42,945 nt of DNA from an uncultured Candidatus Marinamargulisbacteria bacterium (lineage in GTDB: Bacteria; Margulisbacteria; Marinamargulisbacteria; UBA817; CACECR01): positions 1 through 42,945 of the forward strand of contig CACECR010000006.1 in NCBI GenBank assembly GCA_902558105.1. Direction: 5' to 3'. The notes below the pieces were generated by a model that had not been told where the DNA came from, did no database searches, and saw nothing but the letters and a program-made list of their open reading frames with translations. The position numbers and the translations under genes are program-made. Below are positions 10,295 to 19,763 of the stretch, piece by piece. Numbering within the stretch: position 1 is the first letter of the stretch; each line of letters begins with the position of its first letter.

Positions 10295-11488
10295 ATGGCA
10301 ACACTAACCCACATACATGTTCTCGGTGACGGAGTTACGGGACGTGCCGTTACTGAAAAAGTTAACGAACTTGAAGATTTCACACTCTCGACTTTAGAAA
10401 AAGCCGACTTGATTATTGCAAGTCCTGGTATCCCACCTCATCACTATCCATCCACTCAAACACCTATTATTTCTGAGCTTGAATTTGCTTATCAACTGTT
10501 CCATCGACCCACTAGTACCTACCGCCCTAAACTCATTTGTACAACCGGAACAAATGGAAAAACAACCATTACCTCCTTACTTTCACACGCCCTCTCTATT
10601 CCATCCGCCGGAAATATCGGGACCCCACTCATTAGTTTTGTGGATCAAGACTTTGGCTCTGAATGGATTGCGGTTGAAGCCAGCAGTTATCAACTCTATT
10701 CGTGCCAAACCTTTCGTCCGGATATTGCGATTATGCTTCCAATCACTGATGATCATCTTTCTTGGCATAAAGAATTTAAACACTATGCCAATGCCAAAGC
10801 TAAAATATTTACGGCTCAAACCCCCAACGATACTCTCATTTATCCACTTCATTGCAAAATCATTGAATCTTTACTTGCTAATGCACACTCCTCTCGACAA
10901 CCCTTTAGTGATACGGATCCTCAAGTTCATCGTATCCAAACACAACTCGCCGGGCTTCATAATAAATTAAATATTTTAGCTGCTAGTAAAGCGATTGATG
11001 CCACCGGTTTAATGACCAAAACCATCGAAGATCGACTCCAATCATTTACCTCACTCCCTCATCGACTTGAAAAAATTAGTGACCATAACAGTATTCGTAT
11101 CTATAACGATTCTAAATCTACCAATCCAGACTCTACGATCAAGGCGATCGAAAGTTTTAGTACACCCATTCGACTTATTCTTTGCGGAGACGATAAAGGG
11201 CTCGACTATTCAGAGTTTATTCCGTTTCTTCATGACCATGTGATCCAATTAATCGTCTTTGGAGGGATTAGTAAACGACTCAACGATGCATCTTCACACC
11301 ACAACCCACAATTCCCATGTTTCTTAGCAGACTCTGTGGATGATGCCGTACAACAAGCACTTTATGAGGCTGAAGCCGGCGACATAATTCTCTTTTCTCC
11401 CTCAAGCTCGAGTTTTGATTTATACGCCAATTATGTGGAGCGAGGCACCGACTTTGTTCGTGCCGTAATGGATGCGATTGGCCAATGA
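10295..11488 (+). CDS. murD: UDP-N-acetylmuramoylalanine--D-glutamate ligase
   Basis: ICTTGTNGKTTITSLL, GNIGTPL, EASSYQL, NDSKSTNPDST, LFSPSSSSFDLYANYVERG (MurD C-terminal signature). Confidence 0.96.
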   Translation: MATLTHIHVLGDGVTGRAVTEKVNELEDFTLSTLEKADLIIASPGIPPHHYPSTQTPIISELEFAYQLFHRPTSTYRPKLICTTGTNGKTTITSLLSHALSIPSAGNIGTPLISFVDQDFGSEWIAVEASSYQLYSCQTFRPDIAIMLPITDDHLSWHKEFKHYANAKAKIFTAQTPNDTLIYPLHCKIIESLLANAHSSRQPFSDTDPQVHRIQTQLAGLHNKLNILAASKAIDATGLMTKTIEDRLQSFTSLPHRLEKISDHNSIRIYNDSKSTNPDSTIKAIESFSTPIRLILCGDDKGLDYSEFIPFLHDHVIQLIVFGGISKRLNDASSHHNPQFPCFLADSVDDAVQQALYEAEAGDIILFSPSSSSFDLYANYVERGTDFVRAVMDAIGQ

Positions 11489-12624
11489 TCGATCTCCTTC
11501 GACGTACGAAACAACTCTACCAAAAACTGCATTTCGATCCGGCGCTTTTCATAACAGTCGGGGCTCTTCTCATTATTGGGATTATTATGGTGGCCTCTAC
11601 AACATCTGTCGTTGGGGCCAGCAAATTTGGTGACGGGTTCTACCATCTGAAACGGCACCTCATTTTCATGACGCTTGGAGGAATCCTTTTCATTATTGGG
11701 AATGTAACCGATCATCATCTCTACAAACGCTACATCCCATTTGGTTTCTTTATCGGACTATTTATCTTAAGCCTCACCCTGATCCCTGGGATTGGAACCA
11801 AATTAGGGGGAGCGAAGCGCTGGATCAATCTTGTTTTTTTTCAATTTCAACCGGTTGAATTGATGAAGTTTTTTATTAGTGTCTTCTTGGCCAATGCCTT
11901 AACCGCTAAATCCTCTGTTTTATCGCAATTTACTAAAGGAATCACACCTATTCTGGCGATTATTATACTTCCTATTATTTTATTGAGTCAGCAGCCCGAT
12001 CTTGGGAATATTATCTTAATTATTTTAGTCACCTTTTCTGTCTTTTTTGTTGCAAACCTCCCTCTAAAACATCTTTTTGCCTTTATTGGAATGGCGCTTT
12101 CTGGAGTTCTGACCAGTATCGCGATTTATCCTTACCAATTAGAACGTATTAAAATTTTTCTAGACCCCTGGTCAGATCCACTAGGACGGAGTTACCACAT
12201 TATTCAATCCTATACCGCTATCGGATCTGGAGGACTTCTCGGCCATGGGTTCGGACAAAGCAAACTCAAATTTTTCTATCTTCCGCTCCATTATTCTGAC
12301 TTTATATTCTCAATTATTTGCGAAGAAGGTGGCTTTATTTTTGCTAGCATCGTGGTTTTACTCTTCCTAAACCTAGTGTTTCAAGGATTTCGTATTGCTA
12401 GAGATAGTCAATCGTCCTATTCTTCTTACTTAGCGATCTCTCTTACGCTATTTTTATGTTTTCAAGCCTGCCTGAATATTGGCGTTGTAATCGGTCTTTT
12501 TCCAATCACTGGTATTCCTCTGACTTTTATTAGCTATGGTGGAACCTCGCTCGTTATGTCACTATTTAGTTGTGGTGTCTTAATGAATATTGCCAAATCG
12601 AACCTCAGAAAAGGAGTCTCATGA
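11485..12624 (+). CDS. ftsW: FtsW/RodA/SpoVE (SEDS) family protein, probable FtsW
   Basis: FQPVELMKFF, QPDLGN, PITGIPLTFISYGGTSL; multi-TM; position in a mur operon favours FtsW. Confidence 0.92.
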   Translation: MIDLLRRTKQLYQKLHFDPALFITVGALLIIGIIMVASTTSVVGASKFGDGFYHLKRHLIFMTLGGILFIIGNVTDHHLYKRYIPFGFFIGLFILSLTLIPGIGTKLGGAKRWINLVFFQFQPVELMKFFISVFLANALTAKSSVLSQFTKGITPILAIIILPIILLSQQPDLGNIILIILVTFSVFFVANLPLKHLFAFIGMALSGVLTSIAIYPYQLERIKIFLDPWSDPLGRSYHIIQSYTAIGSGGLLGHGFGQSKLKFFYLPLHYSDFIFSIICEEGGFIFASIVVLLFLNLVFQGFRIARDSQSSYSSYLAISLTLFLCFQACLNIGVVIGLFPITGIPLTFISYGGTSLVMSLFSCGVLMNIAKSNLRKGVS

Positions 12625-13655
12625 TTACCTTCGTTGCCTCTCCAACAGGCGGTCATATCTACCCAGCCATCGCCTGTGCTCAAGAACTAGGCGCCAATCA
12701 GACATCGTTTATTTCGGTTAAGAGTCCCACCGGATCGGATATTATTACCCGATATGGATTTAACTGTCACGCCGTCTCGCCCTTTCGCAATTCATTATAT
12801 AAATGGCCCATCGTCACTCTAAATTTACTAACCCGTCTACTACGGAAACGACCCAAGGTTTTAGTCCTATGTGGAGGTTACTTATGCGTCCCGGTTGGAT
12901 TCCTAGCCCTTATCCTACGGATTCCGCTCGTGATACTGGAACAAAATGTACTTCCTGGTAGGGCCAATACACTTTTTGGAAGATTTGCCACCTACTTTTG
13001 CAGCTCGTTTCCAAGTACCCAACAGCATCTTCGTACTCCCTGCACCTACACAGGTAACCCTATTCGAAAAACGTTTCCAAAAACACCGCTATCTGAAGCT
13101 ATCGAAAATGAGACTTGGCCACAATCGCCGATTATTGGAATTTTTGGAGGTAGCCAAGGTGCCCGCTATATTAATCAATGGATCCACTCCCATCAGGATG
13201 AACTTAACAATCATCAACTCAGTACCTTTCACATTACAGGGAGCCGAGACTATGAAGACGCACTCTCCACTCATGAAAACCTCGTTCAAAAAGACGGCTA
13301 TGCTATCTCCTATAGACCGGATGGTCGTGTTCAAACCCTACTACTCCCTTATCTCGAAGATATGGAACTGTTTTACTCGATTGTCTCGCTTGTTATTTCA
13401 AGAGCCGGTGCCAGTACCATCGCCGAACTCATCCACTTTCAAACGCCCGCTATCACCATCCCATACCCCTACGCTAAAGATTATCATCAAGATTATAATG
13501 CCAGAGAACTTGAAAATATGGGCTTAGGGACCTGTATCTTTGAACCCAAACTTACAGTTAAAGATCTTCAGCACGCACTCTCAAAGTCGTATTCACAGAC
13601 TCAAGAAGTGCCCAACGCACGTGAATCTATTTGCAAACTCTTAACGCAATTCTAA
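12621..13655 (+). CDS. murG: UDP-N-acetylglucosamine--LPS/undecaprenyl-PP-MurNAc-pentapeptide GlcNAc transferase
   Basis: TGGHIYPAIA, LEQNVLPGRANT, TGNPIR, GGSQGARYIN, SRAGASTIAEL. ATG at 12621 with AAGGAG; track start 12570 is inside ftsW. Confidence 0.95.
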   Translation: MITFVASPTGGHIYPAIACAQELGANQTSFISVKSPTGSDIITRYGFNCHAVSPFRNSLYKWPIVTLNLLTRLLRKRPKVLVLCGGYLCVPVGFLALILRIPLVILEQNVLPGRANTLFGRFATYFCSSFPSTQQHLRTPCTYTGNPIRKTFPKTPLSEAIENETWPQSPIIGIFGGSQGARYINQWIHSHQDELNNHQLSTFHITGSRDYEDALSTHENLVQKDGYAISYRPDGRVQTLLLPYLEDMELFYSIVSLVISRAGASTIAELIHFQTPAITIPYPYAKDYHQDYNARELENMGLGTCIFEPKLTVKDLQHALSKSYSQTQEVPNARESICKLLTQF

Positions 13656-14011
13656 CTATGGTCAGGATGCGGCTTTAAATATCCTGTCTGCTCATCAATT
13701 TCCCACGCTTTACCATTTGGACACTGGCCCGGAACCCCTTTTGGGAAGTAATACTTAATGTCAGGACCTGCTTCTAACTCCCAACCCGAACGGGTCATGG
13801 ATTTGGGACGCTCCTTCGTGAGACGTTCATATAAATCGAGCTGAGTATTGATCGTTTGCTCCATACTCCGATGACGCTGCTTCGAACTTAATTGCTCCTC
13901 TAAAATAAAATTAGGAACATAAATACCACCGACTAGCCCTACTAAGACCAGTAAAAATAATGTTTCTAAACGAAGTAAGCGTTTACTATAATTCAAGACC
14001 CTTTCTATCAT
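13652..14011 (-). CDS. Hypothetical single-TM protein with pseudopilin-like C-terminus
   Basis: N-terminal TM (LETLFLLVLVGLVGGIYVPNF) and C-terminal YFPKGVPGQCPNGKAWEIDEQTGYLKPHPDH, similar in pattern to pseudopilin C-termini; convergent with murG with a 4-bp stop overlap. Confidence 0.5.
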   Translation of the reverse strand: MIERVLNYSKRLLRLETLFLLVLVGLVGGIYVPNFILEEQLSSKQRHRSMEQTINTQLDLYERLTKERPKSMTRSGWELEAGPDIKYYFPKGVPGQCPNGKAWEIDEQTGYLKPHPDHS

Positions 14012-14045
14012 AAGAAATCTATTATACTAAAAACTATCACGACGC

Positions 14046-15668
14046 TCAAACTCCTAACTTTGAAAACCAGTCTCGGGTTTTAATAGGATCCACCACCACT
14101 TCAATTACCATAGATTGCGAAGGGTCCAGAATCAACTCGTTCCAATTCTCTATCGACTCCACCTTACAATACGCTAATGAGGCCATATCGGCAGCTGATT
14201 GAATCTTTAACCCAGTATCTTGTACCCAATATTGCTCGTTTAATGACTCTTTAGCCTGCGGGAGCTGTCTAAAAATATCCCCGCCTCCATTATTCATCAC
14301 AATAATATGTAACGCCACATCTAACTGCCTACACATCAATAACGCATTCACATCATAAGCAAATGACATATCGCCCAAGACAATTGTTGTGGTCTGGCCA
14401 CTCGATTCCGCAATCCCAATAGCCGTGGATATCAACCCATCAATCCCACTCGCGCCACGATTAGCATAAACTGTCGGTCCACCCGATTGGTGTGACTGCA
14501 GTACTAAATTAGCTAATCGAATACTCATACTATTTCCAATCATGTAGGGCGCTCCCGATTTCAAACGCTCATTTAACTGCAAATGAACCCAAGGTTCAGA
14601 CCACCCAATGGTTTCGGTCAGTTCAAGCATCTTATCTCGACGCTGCTGATGACGGGTCGCTATTTCAAGTGTATTTGTAGGAGTGGGGGGCGTCCTAACC
14701 GCCCACGTGTCGGCTCGGCCCAACGCGTCCGCGAGGGGGGCAACGAGACGTTGCACGCCCCCCACCCCGGCATCGCTGCGATGACGCGACTCCGATATTT
14801 GAATAACGGATGCCTGAGACACCCATGATAATAACCGCTTCGAGACCAGACGCTCTGAAATCCATAAAATACAATCCGGCGCTGGCCAATCGTGATCGAC
14901 TAACAATAACTCAGCATGAGACAGAACCAAAGGATGCTCTAGAGTTCTGAGACTCGACTGAACATCGGCAATAATGGGCCATCCCCAGGATTGAGCTAAC
15001 GATAAAATCTCCGACTGATAATGATGGTCTCCATTCCCCACTACAATGGCACCTGTTTTTGCCGACTCAATGCATTGTTGAGCTCTTGCAAACTCAGCGT
15101 CAGTTGACAGTGTGAGCTCCGGCCTTGAACTAAAGGATTGTAGTGGATGATCGGTTCGTGTTGATTTAAAGATAGAGGGGTTAGGATCTGGTAGGCGAAG
15201 ATTAATTTGGATGGGCCCATGTAAGGCATCGAAGGTATGTTTTATAAGTGATTGAGTATCAGCAGAGTCGTCTGATACATCGAGCTCGAGAAAAGCCGAG
15301 AGGTAGTCGCTAGAAAGTTCTTGAGACTGAATCGTTTGATTACTGGCACACCCTTTTTCATTGAGTGATCGGTCAGCAGTGAGAATGATCATGGGAGTTT
15401 CGGATTCAGCCGCTTCTACGACGGCGGGTAGTAAATTTGCAACAGCGGTTCCAGAACTACAGCAAATAATTGCCGCTCGGCCGGATGCTTTCGCTATTCC
15501 TAATGCCCAAAACGCTAAACTTCGTTCGTCGATATGGGTATTGATTTTAGAGAAATCAGCGTCAAGTAGCGCGTGTACTAACTGAGAGGAACGAGAGCCA
15601 GGTGCAATCCCAATATGCTGAACACCTTGATCTTTACAGAGTGTTAAAATAGTTGTAATTACAGACAT
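14046..15668 (-). CDS. menD: SEPHCHC synthase (MenD)
   Basis: IAPGSRSSQLVHAL, HIDERSLAFWALGIAKASGRAAIICCSSGTA, NRGASGIDGLISTAIGIA, NNGGGDIFRQLP. Likely start at 15668 (track 15698). Confidence 0.94.
   Translation of the reverse strand: MSVITTILTLCKDQGVQHIGIAPGSRSSQLVHALLDADFSKINTHIDERSLAFWALGIAKASGRAAIICCSSGTAVANLLPAVVEAAESETPMIILTADRSLNEKGCASNQTIQSQELSSDYLSAFLELDVSDDSADTQSLIKHTFDALHGPIQINLRLPDPNPSIFKSTRTDHPLQSFSSRPELTLSTDAEFARAQQCIESAKTGAIVVGNGDHHYQSEILSLAQSWGWPIIADVQSSLRTLEHPLVLSHAELLLVDHDWPAPDCILWISERLVSKRLLSWVSQASVIQISESRHRSDAGVGGVQRLVAPLADALGRADTWAVRTPPTPTNTLEIATRHQQRRDKMLELTETIGWSEPWVHLQLNERLKSGAPYMIGNSMSIRLANLVLQSHQSGGPTVYANRGASGIDGLISTAIGIAESSGQTTTIVLGDMSFAYDVNALLMCRQLDVALHIIVMNNGGGDIFRQLPQAKESLNEQYWVQDTGLKIQSAADMASLAYCKVESIENWNELILDPSQSMVIEVVVDPIKTRDWFSKLGV
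14683..14765. repeat. GC-rich inverted-repeat segment inside menD (arms GTGGGGGGCGT / ACGCCCCCCAC)
   Basis: Exact 11-bp inverted repeat 14683-14693 vs 14755-14765; internal hairpin CAACG-AGA-CGTTG 14741-14753; G+C counted at 81/110 over 14681-14790. Confidence 0.85.
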
Positions 15669-16993
15669 TGAACCAGGGATTTTAAGTCGGGGATACACTG
15701 CTTAAAAGCTAATGACTTCGTGTTTAACTCTTGCCATTCCTCATCGGCGTCAGAGTCGGCCACAATACCAGCTCCAGAATAAATGTAGAGGGTGTGGTCA
15801 CTGACTCTAGCGGCTCGAATAGTCACAGCTAAATCCACGTGCTGATCTTCTACGATCCCAAACGCTCCGGCATAGAGCCCTCTTGCAAACGGTTCATGGG
15901 TTTTAATAAACTGTTGGGCTGTTTTTTGATCGAATCCGCAGACAGCTGGTGTAGGATGCAAGCGATCGAGTAAAGTGGCCCATTGGGTATTATTTTTTAA
16001 TTGAGCTTGTACAGGTTGAAAAATATGTTGGATGTAAGGGAGTTTGAGAATGTGACGGTCAGTGGAACTTTGTACAGAGCTGCAGTGATGCGCAAGAATC
16101 GACTCTATATGTTTCAGCACAAGGGAATGTTCCCAACGATTTTTGGAAGATCTCAGTAACGAACTTTCATGTTTAAGGTCACTTTCTTTAACTTCGCCAC
16201 GTTTAATAGAACCGGCTAAGGCCTCTGTAGATACGGTCGATTGATTAATTTGGACGAGTCGTTCAGGACTTTGGAAGATAAATGCATCGTCTGTATGGTC
16301 TTGGACTAAACCGTAATAGAGAGGACCCTTAGTGTTAATGGCAGCACTAAGTAACTGGCACGGTCTAACGGTGTGTTTACAGTGCAGCGTCAGTTCACGA
16401 GCCAAGACCACTTTTTCGAGATGATTGTCTTGAATGTCATGTTGTGCATTATTTACCATTTGGCACCATTGATCATAGTTTGGTGATACCGATGTTTGAT
16501 TGATTTCAATAGAGTTAGTCTCTTGCTTTGAGCCTGTCCAGACAATGGGGTCAAGGATCGACTGGATCGTTTTCATAGCATCGTTCAGTTCATGCTCAGT
16601 TAAATAGAGTTTCCATTCCGCGCCATGAGTCCGCTCTGAATATTGAAGACGTGGGAACACCAATTTCGCTTGCTGATCAGAGCCCGACGATTCATGATGA
16701 TGAGTGGTATCAAACGGCAGTTGTATAAAGCCAGTGGATTTAGGATCTATACGTTGTGCACTAAAGGCTAAACTATCGGGTTTTGAGGCATCGATTGGAA
16801 TAGACAACGAAACACCAATGGCCGCTGTTTGAAAGCGTCCGTCACGTGAGGCGAAAAATCGTTTATGAGCATCGGATTGCTGATCGAGCCAAAGTAATGG
16901 GTTTAATGTTGGGCAATCTATTCGAATCACATGAAGTTGATACGTCTGATTTAACGTTTCCAGTTGCTCTGTAAACAACTGCAGATTAATCAA
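15659..16993 (-). CDS. menF: Isochorismate synthase (MenF-like)
   Basis: STEALAGSIKRG, HPTPAVCGFDQ, YAGAFGIVEDQHVDLAVTIRAA, YSGAGIVADSDADEEWQE; adjacent to menD and menG. Confidence 0.9.
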   Translation of the reverse strand: MINLQLFTEQLETLNQTYQLHVIRIDCPTLNPLLWLDQQSDAHKRFFASRDGRFQTAAIGVSLSIPIDASKPDSLAFSAQRIDPKSTGFIQLPFDTTHHHESSGSDQQAKLVFPRLQYSERTHGAEWKLYLTEHELNDAMKTIQSILDPIVWTGSKQETNSIEINQTSVSPNYDQWCQMVNNAQHDIQDNHLEKVVLARELTLHCKHTVRPCQLLSAAINTKGPLYYGLVQDHTDDAFIFQSPERLVQINQSTVSTEALAGSIKRGEVKESDLKHESSLLRSSKNRWEHSLVLKHIESILAHHCSSVQSSTDRHILKLPYIQHIFQPVQAQLKNNTQWATLLDRLHPTPAVCGFDQKTAQQFIKTHEPFARGLYAGAFGIVEDQHVDLAVTIRAARVSDHTLYIYSGAGIVADSDADEEWQELNTKSLAFKQCIPDLKSLVQCL

Positions 16994-17715
16994 TGTTTAT
17001 CTCCAACGTAAATGGTTAGCATGCCTAACTGAATAGGGATAGCTTTTACATTTTTAAAACCACTTTTTCGTAGTTTGTCACATAAGGTGCGAGGGTTTAT
17101 AAATTGTTCTGAAGACTGATTAAGGTAATCATAGGCCGTTTTTTGTCCTGAAATTAAGCCGGCAATATTCGGTAAAATATATCTAAAATACGTTAAGTAA
17201 GCTGTTTTAATAAGGAATTGATTCGGAATCGAAATTTCAAGAATGATGGTACGCCCCTTTGGGGTTAATACTCGGTACATTTCGTCTAATGCAGACTCAA
17301 CATTATCAACATTTCGAATCCCAAACATCATGGTAATCACATCAAATGACTCGTTTTCAATATCAAGTTGGGTCGCATCACCAGACTGAAGAGTAATTTT
17401 TGAAGAAAATAAGCTTTTATCCACTTTTTTTTGTCCGATCTGCAGCATCTTTTCGGCAATATCTACCCCCAGCGCATCGGTCACCTGATGGGCTTGTGGG
17501 AGTCGTAACAGTTGAAGCAAACTATCGGCTGTTCCCGTCGCTAAATCGAGTAGTCGAATGGGTCGATCTTGTGGAAAAAAATGCACTAATTTTTGGCGCC
17601 ACAGGGTATCTAGACCGAACGTCTGCACACGGTTTACGATATCGTAGTGTTTGGCAATCGAATCAAACATTTTCGAAATACTGTAACGAGATTTAGTAAT
17701 AGTTTTTTTGGACAT
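16990..17715 (-). CDS. menG: Demethylmenaquinone methyltransferase (MenG/UbiE)
   Basis: MFDSIAKHYDIVNRVQTFGLDTLWRQ, LDLATGTAD, ITMMFGIRNVDN. Confidence 0.93.
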   Translation of the reverse strand: MSKKTITKSRYSISKMFDSIAKHYDIVNRVQTFGLDTLWRQKLVHFFPQDRPIRLLDLATGTADSLLQLLRLPQAHQVTDALGVDIAEKMLQIGQKKVDKSLFSSKITLQSGDATQLDIENESFDVITMMFGIRNVDNVESALDEMYRVLTPKGRTIILEISIPNQFLIKTAYLTYFRYILPNIAGLISGQKTAYDYLNQSSEQFINPRTLCDKLRKSGFKNVKAIPIQLGMLTIYVGDKH

Positions 17716-19183
17716 TTTCGGCTGCCTTTTTTAATACCGCCACTTTATTAACGGTTTCTTGATACTCTTTCTCAGGGTCTGAGTCAGCAACAACTCCGGC
17801 CCCTGCTTGCACATATAATGTTTTATCTTTAACTAGTGCCGTACGTAAGGTAATACAGGTATCCATATTCCCATCAGCAGCAAAATAGCCCACACATCCC
17901 GCATAAAAACTTCTGGCACTCGGTTCCAGCTCATCGATAATTTGCATCGCTCTTACCTTCGGAGCGCCACTAACTGTCCCTACAGGTAAGGCCGAGAACA
18001 ACGCATCTAACGCATCTTTTGACGGGTCTAGCTTCCCTTCCACATTAGAGGTAATGTGCATGACATGCGAATAATATTCAATCACTTGAAACTCAGTAAC
18101 GGTTACAGTTCCAGGACGAGTTACTCTAGCCACATCATGACGACTCAGATCTACTAACATCAGGTGTTCAGCTAGCTCTTTTTGATCCGCTAAGAGTTCG
18201 TTTTTTAGGGCGACATCTTCGGCTTCATTTTTTCCACGAGGCCGAGTCCCTGCTAGTGGGCGTATAGTAACGGTTTCATCTTGGACACGTACCATGATTT
18301 CAGGGCTAGCACCCACTAATTGAAACGTTTTGAAGTTGAGGTAAAACATGAACGGTGACGGATTAAGTTCACGAAGTTCTTGATATAAAAAGAATGGATC
18401 CGACTCGAATGCGCTAGTCCAGCGTTGAGACGGCACCACTTGAAAAATATCTCCAGCGACGATGTAGTCTTTGGCTTTATTAATTTTAGAATGAAATGAC
18501 GCTTTGTCTTGTTCAGGTACAAAGTGAATACTTGGTTTAGAAAACTGAGATGGACTGGGTTTGATATCACCATCCTGCAGCGTCTGCACCATTTGTTTTA
18601 GTTTGTGTTGAGCCTTTTGAAAGGTTTGAGTCGGATCGGACTCCCCGGCCCATATTGGAGCACATAACGTTACGGTATCGGTTTGATGATCGAGTACAAT
18701 TGAGAGAGTAGGTCGAATAAAAATTCCGATCGGAATATCAATGAGATCTGGGTTGGCATAAGCAACTGACGGTTCGATTAATCGAATCGCATCATAGGCC
18801 ATGTAGCCAATTAATCCAGCGGCCATTCCGGGTAGCGAATGAGGCACTATACATTGTGACTGGGCGTGAATATCACGAAAACTTTCTAATATTAAATGTG
18901 ATTTAGTCTCAAAGATATGGCCACCATCCGTAGAAAGTTGTGCGGAGTGTAAGTCACAGGTCCAGACCCAATCGGGATCCAAACCGATATAACTAAACCG
19001 CCCTCTTCCAGACCCATCTTCTTGTGATTCGAGTATGGTTAAAAACTCCTGATGCCGTTCTAAATTAGCCGAAATCTGTGTAATATCAGCCGGATACGAA
19101 GGAAGCTCTTGTATAAGTACCACCCCTTTTTTTTGTTGGTTAGCCTGTTGATACTCACTAAGGAAATTCGACTCTGTGATCAT
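17693..19183 (-). CDS. trpE: Anthranilate synthase component I
   Basis: RPLAGTRPRGKN (PLAGT, non-lysine active-site variant), DLSRHDVARV, LPVGTVSGAPKVRAMQIIDELE, YAGCVGYFAADGNMDTCITLRT. Confidence 0.95.
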   Translation of the reverse strand: MITESNFLSEYQQANQQKKGVVLIQELPSYPADITQISANLERHQEFLTILESQEDGSGRGRFSYIGLDPDWVWTCDLHSAQLSTDGGHIFETKSHLILESFRDIHAQSQCIVPHSLPGMAAGLIGYMAYDAIRLIEPSVAYANPDLIDIPIGIFIRPTLSIVLDHQTDTVTLCAPIWAGESDPTQTFQKAQHKLKQMVQTLQDGDIKPSPSQFSKPSIHFVPEQDKASFHSKINKAKDYIVAGDIFQVVPSQRWTSAFESDPFFLYQELRELNPSPFMFYLNFKTFQLVGASPEIMVRVQDETVTIRPLAGTRPRGKNEAEDVALKNELLADQKELAEHLMLVDLSRHDVARVTRPGTVTVTEFQVIEYYSHVMHITSNVEGKLDPSKDALDALFSALPVGTVSGAPKVRAMQIIDELEPSARSFYAGCVGYFAADGNMDTCITLRTALVKDKTLYVQAGAGVVADSDPEKEYQETVNKVAVLKKAAENVQKNYY

Positions 19184-19761
19184 GAACGGTAACCTTTACA
19201 GATTTTTAGAAAGTTTTGAATAAGTTGATGTCCGTATTCAGAGGCGATACTTTCGGGATGAAATTGAACTCCATAGATAGGATACTCTTGATGTTCGACC
19301 GCTTGAATCACAGAATCTTCGGATCGAGCGATTACTTTTAACTCGTTTGGTAAGCTCGACTCTTTAATGATTAAAGAATGATATCGAGTCGCTTTAAATG
19401 AACTTGGTACATTTTCAAATAATGAACTTCCAGTATGGGTCATCGTAGAGACCACCGCATGCATGGGTTTTTCTCCTCTACAAATTTCGGCACCAAAGGC
19501 TTGCCCAATCGACTGATGCCCTAAACAGACACCTAAAATAGGTATCTTTTCTTGCAATTTGTTTAGAATAGGTAGGCAGGCCCCGGCCTCATTCGGCGTA
19601 CAAGGTCCTGGTGATAGGACAATCCCCTCATACTGAGTGGGATCTAAGGTCTCAAGATCTGGGTCATCATTTCGTTTAACCACCACATCGGCACCAGACT
19701 CAATTAAATAATGCACTAAGTTATATGTAAAACTATCATAGTTGTCGATCATTAAAATCAT
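19180..19761 (-). CDS. trpG: Anthranilate/aminodeoxychorismate synthase component II (glutamine amidotransferase)
   Basis: MILMIDNYDSFTYNLVHYL, LSPGPCTPNEAG, GVCLGHQSIG, GVQFHPESIASEYG. Confidence 0.95.
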   Translation of the reverse strand: MILMIDNYDSFTYNLVHYLIESGADVVVKRNDDPDLETLDPTQYEGIVLSPGPCTPNEAGACLPILNKLQEKIPILGVCLGHQSIGQAFGAEICRGEKPMHAVVSTMTHTGSSLFENVPSSFKATRYHSLIIKESSLPNELKVIARSEDSVIQAVEHQEYPIYGVQFHPESIASEYGHQLIQNFLKICKGYRS

Positions 19762-19763
19762 GT

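Noticed and set aside
14681-14790. Rickettsia-palindromic-element-like in-frame insertion in menD
   Set aside because: Total MenD length is normal and the region aligns without a gap to canonical MenD from memory, so a net insertion is not supported; kept only as a compositional anomaly.
14583-14889. Antisense/alternate ORFs (81 aa, 64 aa) over the GC-rich menD patch
   Set aside because: Open only because GC-rich sequence has few stops; the menD frame is clearly the coding one.
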